From assembly GCA_030618905.1 (NCBI GenBank), contig JAUXCL010000017.1, positions 1 to 19,759 of the forward strand: 19,759 bases of DNA, read 5' to 3'. This DNA comes from Bacteroidales bacterium. GTDB taxonomy: Bacteria; Bacteroidota; Bacteroidia; Bacteroidales; B18-G4. Shown one piece after another: positions 1 through 6,270 of the stretch (position 1 is its first letter; each line of letters begins with the position of its first letter). Both the position numbers and the translations under genes were made by a program. Under the pieces are notes generated by a model that was not told the origin of the DNA, searched no databases, and saw only the letters and a list, made by a program, of their open reading frames with translations.

Positions 1-62
1 TCATAAGCATTTTTGATAATTTGTTTTCTGTTGGTATCTATGTTAGTGTGTTTTTTTTGCAT
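1..62 (-). CDS. 5' end of a gene running off the left edge (TetR-like N-terminus?)
   Basis: Reading leftward from an ATG at 62-60, the frame stays open to the window edge and gives about 20 residues starting MQKKHTNIDTNRKQ and ending IIKNAY. A perfect TAnnTTTG element and an upstream TTG lie about 120-155 bases before this ATG, which supports a real gene start. The pattern arginine/lysine-x-I-I-x-x-A-x near the N-terminus resembles the first helix of TetR-family repressors, but 20 residues are far too few to assign a family; this is inference only. The second to fourth codons contain a run of eight A. No Shine-Dalgarno sequence is visible, as is common in Bacteroidota. Confidence 0.4.
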   Translation of the reverse strand, partial: MQKKHTNIDTNRKQIIKNAY

Positions 63-136
63 GACGCACAACGTAAGCCTAAACAGTGAGAAGTTAATGA
101 TATATACCCTATGTCTTTCGAAAAATTGTAAAAAAA

Positions 137-152
137 TACCTGATATGGGGTA
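137..152. promoter_or_regulatory. imperfect palindrome, possible operator
   Basis: TACCTGATATGGGGTA pairs with itself at six of eight positions (TACC and GGTA outer arms, AT/AT centre). A related half-site, TACCCTAT, occurs in inverted orientation at 105-112. Both lie just downstream of the predicted leftward promoter and before the leftward ATG at 62, where a repressor site would be expected. That it binds a protein is inference. Confidence 0.3.
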
Positions 153-181
153 GTATCAACAACTGAGTATTGCCTGTTATA

Positions 182-215
182 CAAATGTAAAGAATTTATG
201 TATCTAAATTGTCAA
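182..215 (-). promoter_or_regulatory. Bacteroidota-type promoter for the leftward edge gene
   Basis: On the minus strand there is a perfect TAnnTTTG -7 element (TACATTTG, complement of 182-189) with TTG (complement of 213-215) 23 bases upstream. This fits the published Flavobacterium/Bacteroides layout TTG-N17-23-TAnnTTTG at its upper spacing limit. It would start transcription near 175 and leave a leader of about 110 bases before the ATG at 62. Confidence 0.45.
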
Positions 216-320
216 TTGGACTGGCTGTTTTGTCCATCACTGCTTTTGTATTATGAGAAAATAATGGAAAAGTTTTTGTCATAATGATAATGGTATAAGC
301 TAATTCAAATAGCAGACAAT
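216..320. other. intergenic stretch with no recognisable feature
   Basis: AT-rich sequence between the leftward promoter and the GC-rich repeat at 321. I see no open frame with coding character, no strong hairpin and no clear promoter for the rightward direction. With 63-181 it makes up the roughly 300-base non-coding gap at the left end. Confidence 0.4.
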
Positions 321-387
321 CGCCCCGCCTGCAGCGGGACTGTTCACCGTTCACCGGCTTCGTCATCCGTAGCGCAGCGTAGGATGA
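321..387. repeat. GC-rich palindromic repeat patch A at the 3' end of the dehydrogenase gene
   Basis: This short patch contains a CCCGC-CTGCA-GCGGG hairpin (324-338), a tandem GTTCACC duplication (342-348 and 349-355), and an inverted pair TCATCC/GGATGA (363-368 and 382-387) that spans the stop codon and last codons of the neighbouring gene. It is much more GC-rich than the AT-rich sequence to its left. A similar patch lies at 16424-16489. There is no T-run after the hairpin, so it is not a classical terminator. A dispersed REP-like element is the best guess. Confidence 0.45.
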
Positions 388-1511
388 TCACTCTTCACTT
401 GCATTTCATAAACCACATTCCTGTCTTTTAATCCATTGAGTATAAAATCCACACAGCTTGAATCCTTGCCAACATACTCCGGAGGACTGATCCCCTTCCT
501 GTCATACATGCCTGCCAATAGCATCCTTGCAGCCATGGTCGCTGCATAGCCCGTAGTCCTGGCCATGGAATGAACACCCGTTGCCGGGTCATATTCATCA
601 TACAGATCCCATGTATATGTTGTTTTTATATTATCTTTCAAGCCTTCAACAATTACCCTCATCACCGTCAGATCCACTTCACCTTCCTCCAGCTTCCACA
701 ATGGAAATAGCAACTGTTGTGTAAGTTCCAGAGGTATCACCTCCATATTCCCTACTTTAATACTCTTCTTACTGAAAAATCCCGTTTCCCTCAATAACTT
801 CATCTTCTCCATATGTCCCGGATAACGCAAGGTCTTTTCCACCATATCCGGAGCATCCAGGGTTTTCACCAGGCTCCTCAAACCATCTGAATTGAAAGCT
901 TCTAAAGTTCCTGCCTGATCAAAATCCAGGGGCTCCGGTTCGCTTAATGCTTCCAATTCAATTTCTTTTCCTTCCCTGACCAACCTGGCCGGGCGGACAT
1001 ACTCTTCAATCACATCACTGGGAGAAAAGACCGCCTTGTATTCATAGGGAGGTATCCTTTCTTTTGGTAAACCGCCAACATAAATCTTTACCTTATCGAC
1101 CTTATCCATCTGCTCATTAGCATACCCAACCAGCATATGGCTCATCCCGGGCGCCACACCCATGTCACAAATGGCAATAACTCCTTTTTCTCTAGCCAAC
1201 TCATCCAGCAAAAACATATCCTCCGGGTAAAAGGCAATATCCACAACATCTTTTCTTTGCCCGATAATATGTTTTAGCGTTTTAAATCCCATGGAACCCG
1301 GAACAGCATTGATTACCAGGTCAGCGTCCTGAACGACTTCAGCGATCATTGAAGGATCTGACAAATCTGCCTGAATGGTCTTTATACCCAAAAGCCTGGA
1401 TAGATTTGCCGGATTATAATCTACAGCAGTGACCTCATAGTCGGATGCCAGATCCATGGCCATGGGGCCACCGACTAAGCCAGCACCTAATATTACTATT
1501 TTATGTTTCAT
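363..1511 (-). CDS. saccharopine dehydrogenase-family oxidoreductase, L-lysine 6-dehydrogenase-like
   Basis: The 382-residue protein starts with a Rossmann NAD(P)-binding fold (GAGLVG, residues 9-14) and continues as the substrate-binding half of the saccharopine dehydrogenase family. The block DMGVAPGM (116-123), then YVGGLP, an EYKAVFSP stretch, and a late MARTTGYAA segment match what I recall of L-lysine 6-dehydrogenases, as does the length of about 385 residues. Those enzymes oxidise the epsilon-amino group of lysine to 2-aminoadipate semialdehyde. Saccharopine reductase or a carboxynorspermidine-type enzyme in the same fold cannot be excluded. It is the last gene of a three-gene unit: its ATG lies inside the end of the exporter gene (11-base overlap), suggesting translational coupling. 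Its final codons fall within a repeat patch, so the C-terminal tail is probably not conserved. Confidence 0.82.
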   Translation of the reverse strand: MKHKIVILGAGLVGGPMAMDLASDYEVTAVDYNPANLSRLLGIKTIQADLSDPSMIAEVVQDADLVINAVPGSMGFKTLKHIIGQRKDVVDIAFYPEDMFLLDELAREKGVIAICDMGVAPGMSHMLVGYANEQMDKVDKVKIYVGGLPKERIPPYEYKAVFSPSDVIEEYVRPARLVREGKEIELEALSEPEPLDFDQAGTLEAFNSDGLRSLVKTLDAPDMVEKTLRYPGHMEKMKLLRETGFFSKKSIKVGNMEVIPLELTQQLLFPLWKLEEGEVDLTVMRVIVEGLKDNIKTTYTWDLYDEYDPATGVHSMARTTGYAATMAARMLLAGMYDRKGISPPEYVGKDSSCVDFILNGLKDRNVVYEMQVKSDHPTLRYG

Positions 1512-2424
1512 CGGATGATTTTAATTTCTTGTTGAACCTGACCTGTGCCAGGAAAACACCACAGATGACGATTAGCATACCGATAATCTTCCTTGTTGTA
1601 AACTGTTCTCCGATAATGAAAAATGCAAAAACGGCTGTAAAAACCGGGATCATATTGGAATAGACATTGGTACGACTAACACCCAATCGCTTAATTACTA
1701 TAGCAAAAAGGATAAAAGCCAGGCTGGATGCAAAAATGGCCAGGGATAACAAGGACCAGATTAATTCTGCATTGATCTTCACCTCAAGGAAGCCATCGGC
1801 TTCGAAAATGAGAAACACCGGAAGAAAAAGTACAAGGCCGATGATATTTTGCCAGGTGATCAGGGTCAGTGGACTATATTTTGAGGCCATTTTGAGCAGG
1901 ACAATCGAATAAAAGATTGCTGAAAATACTGCAAAAAACAACAATAACACACCATTGACCGATGTCGTAAGTGTGAAATTACTGGTGACAAGCATAATCA
2001 GAATGCCGGAAAAGGACACAGCGATGCCAAGATAATTGAACATGGTGAGCTTTTCCCTAAGGAATATATAAGCAAAAATTGGCGTAAATACGGGGATCAG
2101 GCCTATAATAACTGCACCAATTGTAGGGGAGGTGAGTTTCAGTCCAAAATTCTCACCCAAAAAGTATAGAAAAGGATTGAATATGGACATTAATAACAGC
2201 ATTCCCCAGTCTTCCTTCCTGATCCTTTCCAGCTTACCTAAAGCTTTAAGAAGGATGTACATAATAAGTGAAGACAGTAGTAAGCGAAGGAATATCGTGG
2301 TGATGGGCTGGTAATACTTCAGGACGATCGTGGTCCAAACAAAGGACATCCCCCAGAATAACATGGAGAGAATAGCGAAAATATAAATATTGTATTGAGA
2401 TAATGAATGCTTACCCGTGGTCAT
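1501..2424 (-). CDS. EamA/DMT-family transporter
   Basis: The protein has 307 residues and ten predicted hydrophobic helices in two repeated halves, the usual architecture of the drug/metabolite transporter superfamily (two EamA domains). The first half contains the FWGMSFVWT entry helix and IPVFTPIFAYIFLREKLT. The second half repeats the pattern with IPVFTAVFAFFIIGEQFT, including the conserved proline and the acidic residue at the end of that helix. Members export amino acids, nucleosides or other small metabolites across the inner membrane, but the substrate cannot be read from the sequence. Its ATGA start overlaps the methyltransferase stop by four bases and its own end overlaps the next gene by eleven, so the three products are likely made together. 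A small basic tail (NKKLKSSDET) is probably cytoplasmic. Confidence 0.9.
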   Translation of the reverse strand: MTTGKHSLSQYNIYIFAILSMLFWGMSFVWTTIVLKYYQPITTIFLRLLLSSLIMYILLKALGKLERIRKEDWGMLLLMSIFNPFLYFLGENFGLKLTSPTIGAVIIGLIPVFTPIFAYIFLREKLTMFNYLGIAVSFSGILIMLVTSNFTLTTSVNGVLLLFFAVFSAIFYSIVLLKMASKYSPLTLITWQNIIGLVLFLPVFLIFEADGFLEVKINAELIWSLLSLAIFASSLAFILFAIVIKRLGVSRTNVYSNMIPVFTAVFAFFIIGEQFTTRKIIGMLIVICGVFLAQVRFNKKLKSSDET

Positions 2425-3167
2425 GAGCGGTCTTCTTCATGGAGTACATTCGTATAGTGCTTGAGTGACCTTAAAGTCACTGTGATTAAAACAGCAGCGA
2501 GCAAGACCCAGGTGGAGATCCTGTTCCATTCAAGGCTTCTGTAAGTGAAAAAATACCGCAGGTGATCAATAAAAGCATAGCTGAAAACCGTTGCCAGCAA
2601 ACCGGAATACTCTCTGCGAAGAATGCTGACCAGTGAGAAAGAAGTTTCTGAAGGAATATAATTGTTAAAGGCAGGGATGAAAGCAGGCACATTTAATGAC
2701 CAATCGAGGTATTCCTGTCCGAACCTGCTCTCCAGGAACCGTTCTTCGGCAAACATGATTCTTTCATAATAAAGCCAGAAGATAAGGGATACCATGATAA
2801 TGTAAAAGATGTTGAAGGTAAAGATGGTAATCCCTATCCACAAGAAATAATTACCCACATATAATGGATGCCTGACAGCGGAGTAGATCCCATTCGTGTT
2901 CAATGTTTCAGCGATCTGCCCGGATTTAGTATTCCGGCCCGACGTGCCTTTGGGTGTAGTGGCGATGGATACCGCCCTGATAAACAAACCGATGGCACTG
3001 ACAATGATGGCTACAGCTGTTAAAGCATATCTTAGTTCTATGGGTATACGCCGGTAATCGGTAAGGTAGATAACAGGGATGGCAATGAGGAACAATAATA
3101 TCGGGAAGTAACTCCGGTAGCGGAAGAGATAATTGCCGCTTTTCTCAAATGAATGTATCAGTGCCAT
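2421..3167 (-). CDS. isoprenylcysteine methyltransferase-like membrane methyltransferase (ICMT/PEMT fold)
   Basis: This 248-residue membrane protein has about six hydrophobic segments. The signature of the ICMT/phospholipid methyltransferase fold is clear: NGIYSAVRHPLYVGN (92-106, with the RHP motif at 99-101) and, about 40 residues later, FAEERFLESRFGQEY with the paired glutamates that help bind S-adenosylmethionine. About 90 further residues with two extra hydrophobic segments follow the fold, longer than minimal family members. Bacterial members methylate lipids or other small hydrophobic molecules; the substrate here is unknown. It is the first gene of the three-gene minus-strand unit, with a -7-like element 27 bases upstream of its ATG. 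The neighbours (exporter, amine dehydrogenase) do not identify the substrate. Confidence 0.82.
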   Translation of the reverse strand: MALIHSFEKSGNYLFRYRSYFPILLFLIAIPVIYLTDYRRIPIELRYALTAVAIIVSAIGLFIRAVSIATTPKGTSGRNTKSGQIAETLNTNGIYSAVRHPLYVGNYFLWIGITIFTFNIFYIIMVSLIFWLYYERIMFAEERFLESRFGQEYLDWSLNVPAFIPAFNNYIPSETSFSLVSILRREYSGLLATVFSYAFIDHLRYFFTYRSLEWNRISTWVLLAAVLITVTLRSLKHYTNVLHEEDRS

Positions 3168-3193
3168 TTCTTGGTATGGGTGTAATTAATACA

Positions 3194-3201
3194 CAAAAAT
3201 A
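3194..3201 (-). promoter_or_regulatory. TAnnTTTG -7 element upstream of the methyltransferase gene
   Basis: The minus strand reads TATTTTTG here, a perfect match to the Bacteroidota -7 consensus, placing a start site near 3187 and a leader of about 20 bases. No good TTG/TTTG -33 element lies at the right distance, and the region is AT-rich, so a chance match is possible. The same 93-base divergent gap must also hold the promoter of the sigma factor gene on the other strand, for which I see no clear element. Confidence 0.35.
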
Positions 3202-3260
3202 TTGTTTTTTTTGGATCATGCGATTAATTTTATCAGGCCTGTAACAATCAAAGAAAAATC

Positions 3261-3857
3261 ATGTCTTTAGAACAAAAGCAAAACAAATTGGCTGATCACG
3301 GGATAAATATTCACCAGGAATTGATCGACAAATGTCGTGAAAATGACCGTAAAGCCCAGTATGACATATACAAATTATATTATAAAGCAATGTATAACAC
3401 CGCCCTTAGAATACTAAACAATGCCGATGATGCAGAAGACATCATGCAGGAATCCTTCCTGGATGCTTTCCGCAAGATCGACACTTACCATGGTGGTGCT
3501 ACATTTGGTTCCTGGATGAAACGCATAGTGATCAATAAGTCTTTAGATGAATTAAGGAAACGAAAAGACATTTTTTCCATTGATAAGGAAGGGACAGATA
3601 TTATTACTGAAGAAATACATGAGGACCCGGTTGAAGTCCTTTCTTACAAAGTGGAGAAAATTCGTTCAGCGATTGCTGACCTGCCGGAACAATACCGTAT
3701 CATTTTGTCATTACACTTACTTGAAGGCTACGACCATGAAGAGATAGCTGAAATCCTTAGTATTACATACGGAACAAGCAGGACGAGATACTCACGGGCA
3801 AGGCAAAAGCTGCTGGCTCACTTAAAGACAGTATACATCAATTTTAATGTTAACTAA
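3261..3857 (+). CDS. ECF-type RNA polymerase sigma factor
   Basis: The 198-residue protein has sigma region 2 at about residues 33-100 (YYKAMYNTALRILNNADDAEDIMQESF, split here as YYKAMYNTALRILNNA and DDAEDIMQESF, then FGSWMKRIVINKSLDELRKRK) and region 4 at about 132-190 (LPEQYRIILSLHLLEGYDHE, then EIAEILSI and a recognition-helix stretch SRTRYSRARQKLL). No region 1.1 or 3 is present, so it belongs to the extracytoplasmic-function group. The recognition helix reads YGTSRTRYSRAR rather than the more usual GTVKSRLSRAR. It is the first gene of a plus-strand cassette with a probable anti-sigma protein 15 bases downstream and two exported proteins. ECF factors commonly control their own operon, so these are its most likely targets. 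That regulatory link is inferred from position. Confidence 0.95.
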   Translation: MSLEQKQNKLADHGINIHQELIDKCRENDRKAQYDIYKLYYKAMYNTALRILNNADDAEDIMQESFLDAFRKIDTYHGGATFGSWMKRIVINKSLDELRKRKDIFSIDKEGTDIITEEIHEDPVEVLSYKVEKIRSAIADLPEQYRIILSLHLLEGYDHEEIAEILSITYGTSRTRYSRARQKLLAHLKTVYINFNVN

Positions 3858-3872
3858 TTAAATCATGAGGCT

Positions 3873-4394
3873 ATGTCAATCCTTGAAGACAAAATAAGGA
3901 AAAACAGATCCCACTTCGATCAAAGTGAGCCAAATGAAGGACACTTTAAAAGATTTTCTGAGAAGCTGGATCAATTGCACCCTGAACAACAAGCCCCCAG
4001 GTCCCGTTTGCAATTCGCACCCAGGATAGCTGCGATAATGTTTGTACTTATTGCCATCTCCATGGTACTCGTATTTATGCTTCGCACCCCGAAAGATATC
4101 GTGGCCGCTAATGAGTTACCGGAAGAATTAAAGGAAGCACAACTCTATTACACTTTCCTGGCGGAAGAGAAAATGGACCAGATATCCGAATGTGCACAAA
4201 CAGATGAGGAAGCAAGGAAACTCCGGGATATTGCCACACAGGAAATGGAAGAGATTGATGCTCAAACCAGGGAGCTTGAGGATGAATACTTCAGGAATGC
4301 AGAAAACGAAAAAATTGAAAGCGCATTAATTACCAACTTCAAAAGTAAATCCGAGATATTGGATAATATCCTGGACCGCTTGTGTAAGTTGTAA
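3873..4394 (+). CDS. probable anti-sigma factor, single-TM membrane protein
   Basis: The 173-residue protein has a short cytoplasmic N-terminus containing GHFKRFSEKL (23-32), a motif I associate with small membrane proteins encoded next to ECF sigma factors in Bacteroidota. One transmembrane helix follows at about 51-70, then about 100 residues outside the membrane. The outer part is rich in glutamate and predicted helical/coiled-coil (residues 80-170). No zinc-binding HxxxCxxC anti-sigma motif is present, so the assignment rests on position, size and topology rather than on a recognised anti-sigma domain. It follows the sigma gene by 15 bases and precedes the DUF4097-like gene by 10 bases, consistent with one transcript. 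Confidence 0.6.
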   Translation: MSILEDKIRKNRSHFDQSEPNEGHFKRFSEKLDQLHPEQQAPRSRLQFAPRIAAIMFVLIAISMVLVFMLRTPKDIVAANELPEELKEAQLYYTFLAEEKMDQISECAQTDEEARKLRDIATQEMEEIDAQTRELEDEYFRNAENEKIESALITNFKSKSEILDNILDRLCKL

Positions 4395-4404
4395 TTGTTA
4401 AAAA

Positions 4405-5478
4405 ATGAATTATAAATCAAATGATACGAAAATGAAAACTACAATTCGACAAACAGGAATGCTCACTGCTCTGCTCTTATCGTTCTTTCTCTTATCATCT
4501 ATGGCTAATGGAGAAGAATACAAGAAAACAGTGTCGGAGAAATATGATGTCAAACCAGGTGCATTATTGAAAATCCAGAATAAATTTGGCGATGTTATAT
4601 GTAATAACTGGGATAAGATGGCTATCGAAATCGAAGTGACCATCACCGTTCATTCCAGCAGCCAGGAAAAGGCCAATAAAGTATTTGATAAGATCAAGGT
4701 AACACTCAGCGGGAATAACAGTAAGGTAGAGGGGATCACCGAGATTGATGAAATGAAAGGCAATAATAAATTCTCTATTGATTATACCATTAATATGCCT
4801 GCCGATCTTAATGTGGAATTATCCAATAAATACGGTACAATGGTCATCGAAGCAGTGGAGAGATCCAGCAAGATTGAAATGAAATACGGTGATGTCAAAA
4901 TAGAAAAGTTAGCGGATAACGCTAATGAGATCTGGGTGAAATATGGTGCTGCTGAAATCGATTATATCAAACAGGGTAAAATCGATGTCAAATACGCTGC
5001 CTTAGATATTGACCGTGCCGAGGTCCTTGAAATTGAATCAAAGTACAATGAAGTGAGCATTGACCATGTAGAACAGGTGATCATGAGTTCTGGTTATGAT
5101 GATGTCAGTATTGACCATGTGAATCTACTAAAGGCCAATGCCAAGTTCTCAAATTTTGACATCGACCACCTGAGCGATAATCTGGATATAGATATGGAAT
5201 ATGGCGGTTTGCAGGTAGGAGAAGTTTCCAAAGGCTTTTCAGGGATCACTGTGCTGGCGCAATATGCAGGAATTGAAATTGAATTTGAAGATGATGCAAG
5301 CTACCAGGTATCTGTAGATGTCAGTTATAGTGGCTTTGACTATCCTGATAATTCAAGTATTTCAAAAACTAAGCACTCTCATACCAGTGCCTTGTATGAA
5401 GGTTATGTAGGATCAAACAGCAATGCCTTCGCTAAAGTGAAGATCAAAGCAAGACATGGTGGCGTTGAATTAAAATAG
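4405..5478 (+). CDS. exported DUF4097-like beta-solenoid protein
   Basis: The protein is up to 357 residues. A second ATG at 4432 (MKTTIRQTGM) gives a cleaner signal peptide (basic start, hydrophobic core LTALLLSFFLL, cleavage near SMANG) and may be the true start. The mature part is a regular array: a lysine or similar residue, then Y/F, followed by a turn and a three-residue strand such as VKIE or VSID. From residue 143 to 266 (numbered from 4405) the aromatic recurs at 143, 161, 180, 197, 214, 231, 248 and 266, that is every 17-19 residues, as expected for rungs of a beta-helix. This fits the DUF4097 putative-adhesin family. No catalytic motif is evident. It lies 10 bases after the anti-sigma gene and 42 bases before the head-GIN gene. 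Likely location: periplasm or outer surface. Confidence 0.75.
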   Translation: MNYKSNDTKMKTTIRQTGMLTALLLSFFLLSSMANGEEYKKTVSEKYDVKPGALLKIQNKFGDVICNNWDKMAIEIEVTITVHSSSQEKANKVFDKIKVTLSGNNSKVEGITEIDEMKGNNKFSIDYTINMPADLNVELSNKYGTMVIEAVERSSKIEMKYGDVKIEKLADNANEIWVKYGAAEIDYIKQGKIDVKYAALDIDRAEVLEIESKYNEVSIDHVEQVIMSSGYDDVSIDHVNLLKANAKFSNFDIDHLSDNLDIDMEYGGLQVGEVSKGFSGITVLAQYAGIEIEFEDDASYQVSVDVSYSGFDYPDNSSISKTKHSHTSALYEGYVGSNSNAFAKVKIKARHGGVELK

Positions 5479-5520
5479 AAAAGTTACTTTCACAAAGTTG
5501 AATCGTCTCATTAATTAAAT

Positions 5521-6270
5521 ATGAATCAAAAAGAACAAACAATGAAAAAGAACTTACTTAGTCCGGTCATTACGCTGGCTGTCATGATCTTGCTGCTACT
5601 TAATCTGACCAGCAGCTGTATGCTGGCGGATGGTATTAAAGGCAATGGAAATGTGGTTACTGAAGAAAGATCCGTTTCCGGTTTTGATGGGATAGAAGTT
5701 GGAGGGGCTTTTGATATTTATATCACACAGGGGAACACAGAAGCTTTGAAGATTGAGGCCGAATCAAACCTGATGGAATACATAAAAACCAATGTCTTGG
5801 GTGGGAAACTGAGTATTTCAAGCAAGGAAAACCTCAACCCGACCAAGAGTATAAAGCTTTACATAACGATTAAGGACCTCAAAGACCTGGAAATCAGCGG
5901 GGCCTGTGATCTTTACAGTGAGAATACCCTCAAGCTGGATGACCTGGATCTGGAAGTCAGTGGTGCAGCAGATGTAAAACTGGATATTGAGTTGAATAAG
6001 CTGGAGGCTGATTTTAGTGGAGCGAGTGACATTCAACTGGCAGGCAAGGCCGGTGAATTGAGAATTGATATTTCCGGAGCCGGTGACTTGAATGCACTGG
6101 AATTAGAGGCCGAAGTAGTGAAAATAGATATCAGCGGAGCGGCAAGTGCCAAAGTATATGCAAAAACCAATCTGGATGTGGATGTATCCGGGGCCGCCAC
6201 AGTAAAATACAAGGGCAATCCCCAGGTCAACTCTGATGTTTCGGGTGCCGGAAGCATAAAACACTATTAA
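5521..6270 (+). CDS. head-GIN domain (DUF2807) probable lipoprotein
   Basis: The protein has 249 residues; an internal ATG at 5542 (MKKNLLSPV) gives a better signal peptide and may be the real start. The signal ends in LLNLTSSC with Cys33 as the likely lipidated residue, though the -3 residue is Thr rather than the usual Leu. The body begins with FDGIEVGGAFDIYITQG (54-70), typical of the DUF2807 head-GIN family, then carries seven SGA motifs at 126, 147, 166, 185, 205, 223 and 241, spaced 18-21 residues: a small beta-solenoid. Family members in Bacteroidota are exported and often sit beside DUF4097 proteins, as here; their molecular role is not established. The stop codon overlaps the oppositely directed ligA stop by bases 6267-6270. 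Confidence 0.85.
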   Translation: MNQKEQTMKKNLLSPVITLAVMILLLLNLTSSCMLADGIKGNGNVVTEERSVSGFDGIEVGGAFDIYITQGNTEALKIEAESNLMEYIKTNVLGGKLSISSKENLNPTKSIKLYITIKDLKDLEISGACDLYSENTLKLDDLDLEVSGAADVKLDIELNKLEADFSGASDIQLAGKAGELRIDISGAGDLNALELEAEVVKIDISGAASAKVYAKTNLDVDVSGAATVKYKGNPQVNSDVSGAGSIKHY

